Assembly (NCBI GenBank): GCA_942492115.1
Contig: CALODL010000033.1
Location: forward strand, 310,001-374,000
DNA from: CALODL01 sp942492115
GTDB taxonomy: Bacteria; Planctomycetota; Phycisphaerae; UBA1845; CAIVHJ01
Direction of reading: 5' to 3'
Length of the DNA stretch: 64,000 bases
Positions 1 through 9,800 of this stretch are shown here, piece after piece. The position numbers were made by a program, and so were the translations under genes. The notes beneath the pieces were generated by a model. That model was not told the origin of the DNA, ran no database searches, and saw only the letters and a list, made by a program, of their open reading frames with translations. The first letter of the stretch is position 1. Every line of letters starts with the position of its first letter.

Positions 1-175
1 GGCGGTGGAAATAATGGTTGTCGACGAAATCCTCGATGGCGGCGTCCGCGCGGAACGGCTGGAAGGACCGGCCCATGCCGACCTCGGAGAAACCGTGCGC
101 GAGGGCCCGGTGACACGCAGTGCAGGCGCCGTCGGCGACGTATCCGGTCGTCGGTGGTTCCGGCGGCGCAGTCAT
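1..175 (-). CDS. Haem c-binding (CxxCH) protein, partial at window edge
   Basis: The minus strand reads from an ATG at 175 to the window edge without a stop. About 58 residues are visible and the 3' end lies outside the window. Residues 18-22 read CTACH, a CxxCH haem c attachment site, preceded by GYVADGA and followed by GMGRSFQPF. This matches the first haem segment of multihaem cytochrome / TPR proteins found in Planctomycetota and Acidobacteria (family knowledge). The frame stays open upstream to about 269 with no obvious ribosome site, so the true start could be a GTG further up, which would overlap the divergent TPR gene. A plus-strand frame over the same bases has no recognisable content. 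Function beyond haem binding is inference. Confidence 0.6.
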   Translation of the reverse strand, partial: MTAPPEPPTTGYVADGACTACHRALAHGFSEVGMGRSFQPFRADAAIEDFVDNHYFHR

Positions 176-303
176 GCGGGGCCGACCTGAGTCGCCGAAC
201 AGTGCTACAATGATCAGAATGTGGGGCACGTGTGCTCCATGTGGGGTCCCGGGCCGACGCCGGGTATTCTAACACAATGACACCAAAAGACCGGGGATCA
301 CGA

Positions 304-1065
304 ATGTCTGTCGCGCGCGTACTCCTGATCATACTGTGTTGCGCAGGCAGCACGGCAGCACGGCGTGGTACGCCTCCCACCGTTGACAATTCGGCACTGG
401 ATGCCTACCTGCAGAAGTGTGGCGAGTTGTTGCACCAGGGGAATTACGTCGAGGTCCAGCTTCGACTCGCGCCGCTGGCCGAGCAGCATCCTGACCACGC
501 GCGGGTCCAGTTGTACCTGGCCCTGGCATTCCACAAGCAGAAAAAATACGAGCAGGCATTGCCGCTCTTCGAGCGGGCGATCGCGCTGGATCCGGGTTAC
601 GCGCCGGCTCGAATGTTTTACGGGTGGTGTTTGTACTACCTCGGACGCATCGACGAAGCGGACAAACAATTCACGAGTTACCTCAAGAGCCATGCCGGGT
701 ACGCCGACGCTCACTTCGCGCTCGGTTTGATCGCTTTTGATCGCGACCAACTCGCAGCGGCGACCACACAGTTCGGCGCAGCGATCGATATCGCCGCGCG
801 CACCGGGCAGAAAGTGGTCGAATCGAAGGCCCGCGCCCGTCTGGGAGATGTGCACATGCGTGAGGCGAACCTGCCTGCAGCGCGGGCGGAATTCGAGCGT
901 TCGATCGCTTTGAACCCCAGCAACTATACGGTCTATTTCAAGCTGTCCCGCGTGTGCACACGTCTGGGCGACACAGCAGCGGCCGAGCGGGCTCGCGAGT
1001 TGTTCGAAGAGGTTCGCGAGCGTGTCAGGCCAACGAATCCACGCCATCGCCCGGAGGACCAATGA
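304..1065 (+). CDS. Secreted TPR-repeat protein
   Basis: A protein of 253 residues. The ATG at 304 was chosen over one at 232 because it starts directly at a signal peptide (MSVARVLLIILCCAGSTAA); the longer form would add 24 unremarkable residues. The body is tetratricopeptide repeats, for example ARVQLYLALAFHKQKKYEQA near residue 65, followed by PLFERAIALDPGYAPA, and further repeats to the C-terminus. TPR domains mediate protein-protein contacts. The stop overlaps the ATG of the following FG-GAP gene by 4 nt, so the two are translationally coupled and probably act together outside the cytoplasm. The exact partner is unknown. Confidence 0.8.
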   Translation: MSVARVLLIILCCAGSTAARRGTPPTVDNSALDAYLQKCGELLHQGNYVEVQLRLAPLAEQHPDHARVQLYLALAFHKQKKYEQALPLFERAIALDPGYAPARMFYGWCLYYLGRIDEADKQFTSYLKSHAGYADAHFALGLIAFDRDQLAAATTQFGAAIDIAARTGQKVVESKARARLGDVHMREANLPAARAEFERSIALNPSNYTVYFKLSRVCTRLGDTAAAERARELFEEVRERVRPTNPRHRPEDQ

Positions 1066-2741
1066 GAGCCATCCACCACCGCTGTCTCGTCGCCGCGATC
1101 AGTGCTATCGTGGCTACGCCACATATCGTGCACGCAGGTCAGCTGATGTTCACGGATGTGACGTCTGCAAGCGGATTGCAGGCAACGATGACGTGCGGAA
1201 CCACACCATCGCGACACATACTCGAGGTCGATGGCGGCGGCATCGCGCTGTTCGACTACAACAACGATGGTCATCTCGACGTGTTTCTGGCCAACGGTTC
1301 GACGCTGTCGGATCCGGAGGCCGGCCCTGGATCGCGGCTGTTCGCAGGGCGTGGCGATGGTACGTTTCACGACGTCACCGCCCCGTGCGGGATCACTCTC
1401 AAGCGGTGGGCCATGGGCGTGGCGGTCGGTGATTATGACAATGATGGTTTCGACGATCTGTTCGTCACCTGCTACGGTGCGAACGTGCTGCTGCGCAATG
1501 ATGCCGGCCGGCGGTTCGTCGATGTATCCACGGCGACAGGCGTGAGCGATCCGCGGTGGAGTACCTCGGCATCGTTCGGTGACCTCGACGCCGATGGTGA
1601 CCTGGACTTGTACGTCGTGAATTACCTGCAATTCGATGCGACGCGTCCGCCCTCGCGTGCGGGCGTCAGTTTCAAAGGTGTACCGGTCATGGCGGGCCCC
1701 TCCGGGCTCGCCGCCCAGGCGGACATCCTGTACGAGAATCGGGGTGGGGTGTTCGTCGACATTACGTCGGCCAGCGGATGTGCTGCAGTCCGGCCGAGCT
1801 ACGGTCTCGGGGTCATGGTCTTCGACGCTGATGCGGACGGTGATCAGGACATTCTGGTGGGCAACGATTCGAATGCCAATTTCCTGTTCGAGAATCTCGG
1901 CGGCCTTCGTTTTCGCGACATGGGACAACTATCCGGTGTGTCGTGCAACTACGACGGGAGCAATCAGGCCACGATGGGGATCGCCCTGGGGGACGTCGAT
2001 GGCAACGGCCTGCCCGATGTTTTCACCACCAACTTCTCGAGTGATACCAATACGCTGCACCTCAACCTGGGAGGCGGCATGTTCGAGGACCGCACCAGCC
2101 AGTTCGGCCTGGCCATGATCAGCCAGCCGTATCTGTCGTGGGGCGCCGGCTTCTATGACTTCGACAATGACGGCGATGAGGATCTGTTCTACTCGAGCGG
2201 GCATGTCTATCCCGAGGCCGCGACCCATGACATCGATTCGCAGTACGACCAGCCGGCCATGCTGTTCGAACGCAGTGGCAAGCGTTTTCGTCGTGTTACG
2301 ACGGCAGGGGCCGCGCTGCAGAAATCGTATCGCGGTCGGGCGACCGCCTTCGGGGATATCGATGAAGATGGCGACGTGGACATCCTCATGACGACCTTGA
2401 ACGGACCGGTCGTCGTGTTGCGCAACGACGCGCCCGCTCAGCCTTCCGTGACCATTGCTCTGCGGGCGGCGGGCGGCAATCATCGCGGCCTGGGTGCCAT
2501 GATCGAGCTGCTGGTGGGCACGAGGCGACAGTCCCGCTGGTTACGCGGCGGTAGTTTTCAGTCCGCCGATCCGTTCGTGGCCTATTTCGGCTGTCCCGAC
2601 GCACCGGCGGGCGGTGTGGTCACGGCACGGGTGACCTGGCCAGACGGCACGCGCAGCACCCACCAGGTCTCCACCGGGCAAACCTCCCTCATCGAGCAGG
2701 GCCGGGCTGCCGTTCAATCGAGACCGTTGCGCACGCGCTGA
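1062..2741 (+). CDS. FG-GAP/VCBS repeat protein with ASPIC/UnbV domain (CRTAC1-like)
   Basis: A protein of 559 residues. The start is fixed by GGAGG seven bases or so before the ATG and by a signal peptide ending near residue 26 (PHIVHAG). At least seven beta-propeller calcium loops of the type D-x-(D/N)-x-D-G-x-x-D are visible, including DYNNDGHLDVFLAN, DYDNDGFDDLFVT, DLDADGDLDLYVVNY, DADADGDQDILVGND and DIDEDGDVDILMTTLN. Residues about 470-545 (HRGLGAMIELLVG through WPDG) are the ASPIC/UnbV domain that follows FG-GAP repeats in CRTAC1-like proteins. The family is extracellular and thought to be adhesive or ligand-binding; the ligand is unknown. The gene overlaps the upstream TPR gene, a combination that recurs fused in the minus-strand locus next door. 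Confidence 0.88.
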   Translation: MRAIHHRCLVAAISAIVATPHIVHAGQLMFTDVTSASGLQATMTCGTTPSRHILEVDGGGIALFDYNNDGHLDVFLANGSTLSDPEAGPGSRLFAGRGDGTFHDVTAPCGITLKRWAMGVAVGDYDNDGFDDLFVTCYGANVLLRNDAGRRFVDVSTATGVSDPRWSTSASFGDLDADGDLDLYVVNYLQFDATRPPSRAGVSFKGVPVMAGPSGLAAQADILYENRGGVFVDITSASGCAAVRPSYGLGVMVFDADADGDQDILVGNDSNANFLFENLGGLRFRDMGQLSGVSCNYDGSNQATMGIALGDVDGNGLPDVFTTNFSSDTNTLHLNLGGGMFEDRTSQFGLAMISQPYLSWGAGFYDFDNDGDEDLFYSSGHVYPEAATHDIDSQYDQPAMLFERSGKRFRRVTTAGAALQKSYRGRATAFGDIDEDGDVDILMTTLNGPVVVLRNDAPAQPSVTIALRAAGGNHRGLGAMIELLVGTRRQSRWLRGGSFQSADPFVAYFGCPDAPAGGVVTARVTWPDGTRSTHQVSTGQTSLIEQGRAAVQSRPLRTR

Positions 2742-2831
2742 TTCCTGACCGACGATCCGCCCATCCTCGACGGCGCAGTCGCACGACTCGACCTCGGTGA
2801 AACCTGGGTTTCTGACAGAGCCCTGTCCTGT

Positions 2832-4850
2832 TCAATCATCGTGTCGTGCCGGACGCCGATAGGGTTTACCCGCGCGGTACAACTGTTGGCGCCGGGCCAA
2901 TTCTTCCGCGTACACCTGTTGGCCGCGCGCCCGCGCGGCGGAGAGGGCCTTGCCCACGGTCACCGCGGCTTGCTCGAAAGCACCGGTTTCCGCTTGCGCC
3001 GCCGCGAGTGTGTCCACTGCCCGAGGTTCGCTGAAATTGGTGTGTGCGCAGATCCGGGTGGCCCACGCCAGTGCGCGCTGGCCGTCCCGCACGGTCTCGT
3101 CACCTGAGGTGGCCAGCAGCCAGGCAGCCCGATTCCGCAGCGTCATGTCGTCCGGCATGCGGGCCAGCGCCGCGGTCAGGACATCGAGGGCGGCACGGTC
3201 ATCGCGGTCCTCCGCCAGCATCCGGGCCAGGGTCTTGGGCGCTCTGGGGTCCTGCGGCCCGAGCGGAATCAGGCGGCGCAGTTCAATTGCTGCGGCGTCA
3301 CGGTCTCCGAGGTCGAGCAAGCACAGGGCCAGGCCGTAGCGGGCGTCGAAGTGATCCGGTCGAACCGCGAGGGCCTGGCGAAAGTGCCGGGCAGCATCGC
3401 CCGGGTGGCCTGTTTGGCGGATGCCGACACCACGGTGATAGTGGGCATCGGCATAACTGGTGGGTCGAGCGTCACGGCAGTTGCGCAGTGCCGCGAGCGC
3501 TCGTTGACGTCCGAGCTTGAGCAGACGGGCACCGAGATGGGCGTGGGCCTCGGCCAGATCGTTCCGTTCGCGCGCGGCCTGTTCGAGTAGAGGCAGCGCG
3601 GAGTCGAAGCGCCCCGCCTGCATGAGGTCGATGCCTTCGTGCAGCGCGTGTATGGGCCCTCCTGCGAGGTCCCGCAGAGCGTCGATCCATGGATCGGTGT
3701 ACTCGGGACGTCGGCCGGTGTAGCGCACGGCCAGCTCGGCATGCCGTTCGGCTGCGGCACGTGTTCCACGTTCGCGTTCGATGCGTGCGAGTGTGTAGTG
3801 AGCCAGGGCGTAATCGGGCGCCAGGGTGATGGCCTCGCCCAAAGCTTTGGATGCCTCTTCATGGCGTCCGCTACGTTCTAGCGTTCGTCCGAGTCCGCAC
3901 AAAGCGGTTGCGGTGGCAGCAGGTTCCGCGGAGTGCAGCAGCGCTCTGCGAAACATGGTCTCCGCGGTGGTCGTGTCCGCTTGACGCAAAGCGACTTCGC
4001 CGCGTTCGAGGAGCGTGGCGACGTTGTCAGGCGTATGCGTCAGAATACGATCGAGGGCGTGGGCCGCACGGTCAAAGGCACCGCTGTGACTCGCGGTGAG
4101 TGCGAGGTAGTACAGCCACTCCGGGTGTGTGTCGTCGAGGGCGACCGCCCGTTCATAGCTGGCGCTGGCCGCGTTGAACAACTCGTATGTATGCAGCACC
4201 ATGCCCAGGGCTGCGTGCGCGGCAGCGTTGTCCGGTTCGTGGACCACCGTCTGACGGGCGCTCTCGATCTGGTTCCTGACACGGGTGCTGAGGCTGTCGA
4301 TGGGGAATTCTCCGGGAAGGGCCCGAGGTGTACGCGCCGTCGCCACATCCACAGCGGGCGTTTGCGGAGGTGACGGACGCGGCGCGTTCGGACGGGTGGC
4401 GACTGCGGCAGTGCCACGGCCTTCCACGAGTGTCTGAACCGGCCCCGGTGTGACATCGAAGCGCTCGACCTGTCCACTGGGCCAGGATACCCGCACGAGA
4501 TGTTTGCGCGGACTGGTCACTGCGAAGCGCACCCGGTCATCGTGAGCGCACAGATAACTGCCATCACGGTGCATGCGGCGATGCAGCAGACGACCGTCGT
4601 CGCCCTCGAGTGCCACGATGGCGCCCACGGCGGAACGTTGCGTGCGCCCACGGAGGCGGATGACGCACCACGTTGCAGCATCCCCTGCCGTGTTCTTCAG
4701 CAGTTGCGCCGGACCATTGCAATTGAACACGACGATGTCGGTGTCGCCGTCATTGTCCAGATCTCCGAAAGCGGCTCCGCGGGAAACCCGCGGTTCCGTG
4801 AGGGCCGGAGAGGATTCAGAGTGGTCAGCAAAGGTGAACCGCGGGTGCAC
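2832..4850 (-). CDS. C-terminal part (ASPIC/UnbV + TPR) of a frameshifted FG-GAP protein
   Basis: An open frame of 672 codons beginning at a GTG with no Shine-Dalgarno sequence. It starts in the middle of a beta-propeller blade (RFTFADHSESS, then RGAAFGDLDNDGDTDIVV), which is exactly what should follow the last residues of the neighbouring frame (QPNQLIVNSG). Residues about 45-145 form the ASPIC/UnbV domain and about 190-660 are TPR repeats, for example SYERAVALDDTHPEWLYYLA and HFRQALAVRPDHFDARYGL. I read this as the 3' part of one gene of roughly 1090 codons whose 5' part is 4825-6081. The FG-GAP, ASPIC, TPR order is the fused form of the two-gene arrangement at 304-2741. A shift within about 4840-4865 separates the two frames. 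Confidence 0.75.
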   Translation of the reverse strand: MHPRFTFADHSESSPALTEPRVSRGAAFGDLDNDGDTDIVVFNCNGPAQLLKNTAGDAATWCVIRLRGRTQRSAVGAIVALEGDDGRLLHRRMHRDGSYLCAHDDRVRFAVTSPRKHLVRVSWPSGQVERFDVTPGPVQTLVEGRGTAAVATRPNAPRPSPPQTPAVDVATARTPRALPGEFPIDSLSTRVRNQIESARQTVVHEPDNAAAHAALGMVLHTYELFNAASASYERAVALDDTHPEWLYYLALTASHSGAFDRAAHALDRILTHTPDNVATLLERGEVALRQADTTTAETMFRRALLHSAEPAATATALCGLGRTLERSGRHEEASKALGEAITLAPDYALAHYTLARIERERGTRAAAERHAELAVRYTGRRPEYTDPWIDALRDLAGGPIHALHEGIDLMQAGRFDSALPLLEQAARERNDLAEAHAHLGARLLKLGRQRALAALRNCRDARPTSYADAHYHRGVGIRQTGHPGDAARHFRQALAVRPDHFDARYGLALCLLDLGDRDAAAIELRRLIPLGPQDPRAPKTLARMLAEDRDDRAALDVLTAALARMPDDMTLRNRAAWLLATSGDETVRDGQRALAWATRICAHTNFSEPRAVDTLAAAQAETGAFEQAAVTVGKALSAARARGQQVYAEELARRQQLYRAGKPYRRPARHDD

Positions 4851-6081
4851 CTGAATTCACGATGAGCTGGTTGGGTTGTTGATACGGGAACGCGCGATCA
4901 ACCGCATGCTCATCGAGCTTGACCGCGCCGTTGGCCACCACAAAATCGAGATCCCCGTCGCCTTCGAAGTCGAACCACCGTACACCGAACCCGGTGTATG
5001 CCCGGCTGAGCGACCCCAGGCCAAAGACCGCCGTGCGGTCAGCGAACAGGCCGTCACCATCATTGACCAGCAGCGTATTGTGCTCGCCGACCAGATGGGA
5101 CAGAAGGAGATCGTCGTCGCCGTCCTCGTCGAAGTCGCCGGCAGTGATGCCCATTCCTGCTTCGGGAACGCCGTCGGCGTTGTACGCGACACCTGCGAGT
5201 AGCGCCGTGTCGATGAAGCGGCCGTTGCCCTGGTTCATCCACAGATGGTTGGCCCGGCCATCGACGGCCACTGCAATGTCGGGCCACCCGTCGCGGTTGA
5301 AGTCGGATGCGACGACACCGAGGCTACTGCCCCGGGCCTGGTCGATGCCGCTGGACGTCGTGACATCGATGAATGTACCGTTTCCCAGATTGCGAAACAG
5401 GCGATCGGGAGAGGGATCGAAGGACTCGGGGCCGCAGTAGTCCCGCCGACTCGATCGACCGTGACACGGCGGATTGTGCTCCGGTACGAAGCGAACATAG
5501 CGGCACACATAGAGATCGAGCAGGCCGTCGCGATCGTAGTCGGTGAACGTGGCGCTGGTGCTCCACTGGTCGAGGTGCTCAATGGCCTGACCGTGTTCGT
5601 CGCGGGGTGTGGCATCCCAAACGACCCGGGCGAACGTGCCGTTCCCCTGGTTGGCGTACAGGACGTCCGGGCCGAAGTTCGTAACGAACAGATCGTCATC
5701 ACCATCGTTGTCGTAGTCCCCGACCGCGCAGCCCATGCCGTACCCGACATCACCGACTCCGGCGGTTGCGGTGACGTCGACAAAGCGTGGCGTGCCGTCT
5801 TGTAAGTCGTTGCGAAACAATCTGTTGCGGGAGGCCGGGCCAGCCGGCCCCTGGAGCGGTGTACCTTGCACGGCGTATATGTCGAGATCGCCATCGCCGT
5901 CGTAATCGAACACCGCCCCCCCTGCACCTGCGATCTCCGGGAAGAAGTACTGGCCGGTACTGCCTGCACTGTGCTCGAACAGCAGTCCGCAGTCGGCGGC
6001 GATGTCGACGAGTGGCGCCGATTCCGTGAGAACGGACGCGGGCCACAGCAGCAGGAGTATCAGGCCAGGTGTGTGAATCAC
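4825..6081 (-). CDS. N-terminal part (FG-GAP propeller) of a frameshifted FG-GAP/ASPIC/TPR protein
   Basis: An open frame of 418 residues. The GTG at 6081 is preferred because GAGGA lies nine bases upstream and the product begins with a signal peptide (VIHTPGLILLLLWPASV); the frame upstream of it is the tail of a decayed gene. VCBS/FG-GAP calcium loops recur: DYDGDGDLDIYAVQ, DYDNDGDDDLFVTNF, DYDRDGLLDLYVCRY, DFNRDGWPDIAVAVDG, DFDEDGDDDLLLSH and DFEGDGDLDFVVANGA. Reading then runs into a premature stop at 4825 after QLIVNSGAPAVHLC, while the expected continuation is in another frame from about 4850. Whole family members carry the ASPIC domain on the same chain. Either the gene is broken or the sequence has a one-base error here. 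Confidence 0.75.
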   Translation of the reverse strand: MIHTPGLILLLLWPASVLTESAPLVDIAADCGLLFEHSAGSTGQYFFPEIAGAGGAVFDYDGDGDLDIYAVQGTPLQGPAGPASRNRLFRNDLQDGTPRFVDVTATAGVGDVGYGMGCAVGDYDNDGDDDLFVTNFGPDVLYANQGNGTFARVVWDATPRDEHGQAIEHLDQWSTSATFTDYDRDGLLDLYVCRYVRFVPEHNPPCHGRSSRRDYCGPESFDPSPDRLFRNLGNGTFIDVTTSSGIDQARGSSLGVVASDFNRDGWPDIAVAVDGRANHLWMNQGNGRFIDTALLAGVAYNADGVPEAGMGITAGDFDEDGDDDLLLSHLVGEHNTLLVNDGDGLFADRTAVFGLGSLSRAYTGFGVRWFDFEGDGDLDFVVANGAVKLDEHAVDRAFPYQQPNQLIVNSGAPAVHLC

Positions 6082-6116
6082 AGCGTGGAGTCCTCGTTCA
6101 TTGGACCACAATATAG

Positions 6117-6143
6117 AAAAAGGCCGTCTCGAGCGAGGCGGCC
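6117..6143 (-). terminator. Rho-independent terminator
   Basis: On the minus strand GGCCGCCTCG-CT-CGAGACGGCC forms a 10-bp stem with one non-Watson-Crick position and is followed directly by TTTTT. It lies between the remnant gene at 6200-6430 and the FG-GAP gene start at 6081, so it would have ended the transcript of the remnant. Confidence 0.75.
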
Positions 6144-6199
6144 ACTGGGCCATTGAACGGTTCAACGGAATAGCGGCTGCTGCGCTTCCGCGCGGACTC

Positions 6200-6430
6200 T
6201 GCCGGAGAAACCGCGATGACGGCGTCGTGCCGCTGAGTGCGATGTGGCCACGCGGCTCCGTCGGGAACAGGAACGTGCGGTCATCAGGATGGGTCTGATC
6301 CCCGGAGATCCACCACGAACGTGCCGGGCGCTGCCGACGTGGCGCGCAGCGTCAATGTCGCGAGGTCACCGCCAATGGCGGTCGGCACACCGGTCCCGTC
6401 GACGCCGGCGACTGCCGACTGATTCGGGAG
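6200..6430 (-). pseudogene. Remnant of a cohesin-like surface-protein C-terminus
   Basis: Two short minus-strand pieces in different frames look like the C-terminal domain of the neighbouring giant proteins. Piece one (about 6284-6430) reads SAVAGVDGTGVPTAIGGDLA and ends with APGTFVVDLRGSDPS and a stop at 6284. Piece two (about 6200-6292, shifted frame) reads DDRTFLFPTEPRGHIALSG. The C-terminus of the protein encoded at 12773-18529 has the same order: a YLATITIRVS strand, GRFSIDLLHDD, then RTFLFATPMAGKIAVDG. A terminator follows 60 bases downstream, as expected for a real gene end. Nothing recognisable of the 5' part survives upstream. This looks like a decayed or truncated copy; it is inference from pattern, not alignment. 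Confidence 0.6.
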
Positions 6431-6885
6431 CCTGAGATGTCGAGTGCGGGACCGACATCAGACGCGGAATCGTCCTGTGCCAATATGCAATGTGCCGCAG
6501 ACCGGAATCAGCAAGAACCGCCGGCAGAACTCAGGGCAGAGGCTCGATTGGACTCGTGGGTGTGGGAGGACGAAGAAATTAAAGCCAGGCGGCTCGTGAC
6601 TCGCGCTCGTTTTCACGATTTTGGAAGCCAGTTTCCCATAAAAGCGTCGCAAGCCGACCTGGCTGTGGGAGACAGTGTTTAGAGCTTTCTAATGAGAATA
6701 TACACTATTGTGTAGGCCATGCGAGTCAAATCTCTCCACTTTTGATCGGGGTCGGGCGGAGCGGGCGCTATTTGAGACTGAAGGTGTTCAGCAACACGGA
6801 GTTGTGCCGCGTGGGGACGTACGGGGAGCACTGATTCTTGTTTCTCGCACAGCATGCAGCCGGGTGCTGAGCTGTTCCGGCACCG
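6431..6885. other. Gene-free stretch, lower GC
   Basis: No credible coding frame is visible here. The stretch around 6660-6730 is noticeably AT-richer than its surroundings (TTTAGAGCTTTCTAATGAG and similar). It lies downstream of the stop of the large cysteine-rich gene and upstream of the cohesin-like remnant. It may hold eroded sequence of the same lost gene. No clear terminator for the upstream gene was found. Confidence 0.4.
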
Positions 6886-9800
6886 CTACTCGCGCAAGCG
6901 ACCTGACGCGGGGGTGCGTGGTCGGGGACGCTTCCAGATCAGGCTCTGATTGGCCTGTTCGTTGGTCTTGCTGACGATGACGACCCTTGACGTTGCGGCG
7001 TGACCGAACGTCACGATGTAGTGGCCCGCTTCGACCGCATCAAAATGCCACAACCCGAATTCGGCGGTTCGCGTGGAACGCAGCGGCGTGCCGTCGGCGG
7101 CAGCCAGCTTCACTTCAAGGCCGGCAACACCACTTCTCAAGGGGTCGGTTGCGCGATCGAATATCGCGCCGCCGATAGTCAGGCCTGCTGACGCTGACGG
7201 ATCACGGTCGCAACCCGCGCACTCGCCGAAGAACAGGCAGTCAACGAAGCACGGCACGTCGCCAACGATACTGAGAAAGCCATCACCGTTGCAATCACCA
7301 CGACAGCTGCACCCTGGTTCCGGGCACGTCTCCACCCCGCAGGCACCGAAGAACACGCAATCGACGAAGGGCTGCAGATCGCCGACGAGCGTGACGATGT
7401 CGTCACCATTGAAATCGAACGGGATGAACCCGAGAAGGAATTGAATGCTCTGGTTCTGTGCCTCATTCTCGGCATCGACCGGAACCGTGATGGCCGCCTC
7501 ACTGACGATTTGCCCAGCGATCACGTGACTGAACGAATCGGCGCATCCGCCACCCGTCGTACTGACGGTCAAGTTGCAGTCACCACAAGGCACGTTCGAG
7601 GCCTGCCACAGTCCGACCGGGTCGCAGGACGTCACGACGGTGTCTTCGAATCCGCTGGTGCATTCGATGTGCACGGCGACGTTGGCCGCCCCACTGCCGA
7701 GTGGGTCAGTGAGATTGGAATAAACCGATCCGCCAATCGTAAAACGCGGCTCATAGACCACGGTGACCTCGGCAAACACTCCGAAGCCCCACGCGGGTTC
7801 GGTACGCAGCCCCACACAGGTGTGGTCCGGATTGGCCAAGCGGAATGTATTGAGGCCGCCGAGATTGTAGTTGCCCGGATTCAGGTTGAGCTGGATCACA
7901 CGCCCCCCATCGCTCACCGGACAATGACAGACCTGTTCCGGGGTAAAGAACGGCGCGTTGAACTCACCGTTCAGCTTGGTGAACTGAATTGCACCAGGCA
8001 GGTGGCAATCAATACCGACGTTCATGGCGATGCGGATTTCCTTGACCGGGGCGGTCCCGGTATCCATCCACTGGAATCCAGGCTCGAGATCACAGGTTTG
8101 GCCGTTGAAGAATTCATCCTCGTCGCACTGGACACTCAAGCCGAGGAGATCGGCCAGTCTGATCTTGTACACCGTGCTCTGGCCGTCGTCTGCTCCGACA
8201 CACAGCCCGTTGACGCACGAGTCTCCGGCGGTGCAGGGATCACCATCATCACATGAGCCGGCGACGTTCGTTGCGGTACAGCCGATGACCGCGTCGCAGG
8301 AATCGTCCGTGCATGGATTGCCGTCGTCACACACCACGGCGGATCCGCCTCCGCAAGTACCGTTCTGACACACCTCTCCCTCAGTGCAGGCGTCCCCATC
8401 ATCGCACGGCACAGTCGTGTTGGTGAATACGCACCCCGTGGCACTGTCACAGGAATCAGTCGTGCATGGATTCTCATCGTCGCACACGAGGGCGCCGATC
8501 GGAATGCAATTTCCGAGACTGCAGATGTCCCCAGTCGTACAGGCGTTGCCGTCGTCGCACGGCTCGTTGTTCAGCACATTGACGCATCCCAGCGCCGGAT
8601 TGCAGCTGTCTGTGGTGCACGGGTTATTGTCTTCGCAATTCAACGGCGCGCCGCTGCAGGCCCCCCCCTCGCAGGCGTCGTCGATAGTACAGGCGTTGCT
8701 GTCGTCACACGGTGCTGCATTGGCTGTAAAAAAGCATCCCGATGTCGGGTTGCACGCGTCATTCGTGCATGGATGGTTATCGTTGCAGGTGATGTTCGTT
8801 CCGGAGCACACGCCGGCCGCGCACACGTCCTGGCTGGTGCACGCGTCGCTGTCATCGCATGGTTCCGTGTTATGGGTGTAGACACAGCCGCTTGCAGGGT
8901 CGCAGGCGTCATGTGTGCACGGGTTGCCGTCGTCGCAGTCCAGTTCGGGGCCACTGGTGCACGTGCCTGCGTCGCACACATCGGCAGTGGTGCAGGCATT
9001 GCCGTCGTCGCACGCGGCCGTGTTATTCGTGTTCACGCAGCCAAGCTCGACGTCGCAGCTGTCGTTCGTACACGGGTTACCGTCGTCACAGTCAGGGCCA
9101 CCTCCGCCCACACATACGGTGTCCGTGCACATGTCCTGGGTCGTGCACGAGTTGCCGTCGTCGCAGGGTATGCTGTTCGGTGTGAACACGCAGCCGCTTG
9201 CGGGGTCGCAGCTGTCATCGGTGCATGGATTGCCATCGTCACACGTCGGTGGTCCCCCCCCCACACAGACACCTGCTGTGCAGACATCACCGCTCGTACA
9301 GGCATCGCCATCGTCACAGATCGCGCTGTTCGGAGGATGGTCACACCCGCTGGCCGGGTCGCAGATGTCGTCGGTGCACGGGTTGGAGTCCGCACAATCG
9401 AGCGGAGTGCCACTGACACACACGCCGTCGGCGCAGAGATCATTCGTCGTGCAGGCATTGCCATCGTCGCACGCCAGGCTGTTGGGTATGTTGATGCAGC
9501 CGCTTGCGGGGTCGCAGCTGTCATCGGTGCACGGATTGCCATCGTCGCAATCACGGGCCCGACCACCGACGCACTGTCCACCGGCGCAGGTGTCGATGGC
9601 GGTGCAGGCGTCGCCATCGTCACAGGGCTCATTGTTCGGATCGTTCTGACAGCCGGTCACAGGATCGCAGCTGTCGTCCGTACAGTCGTTGCCATCGTTG
9701 CAGCTCAGCGGTGTGCCGCTGCAGGTGCCGGCTGAGCAGATATCGTCGGTTGTACAGGCATCGAGATCATCGCATGTCGCGCTATTCTGGACATGTTCGC

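Noticed and set aside
5..190. A short plus-strand frame at the window start
   Set aside because: The opposite strand encodes a clear CxxCH motif with family-like context, so the plus frame is a shadow.
6437..6682. An 81-codon plus-strand frame in the gene-free stretch
   Set aside because: No ribosome site, no domain and atypical composition. It overlaps the likely eroded gene on the other strand.
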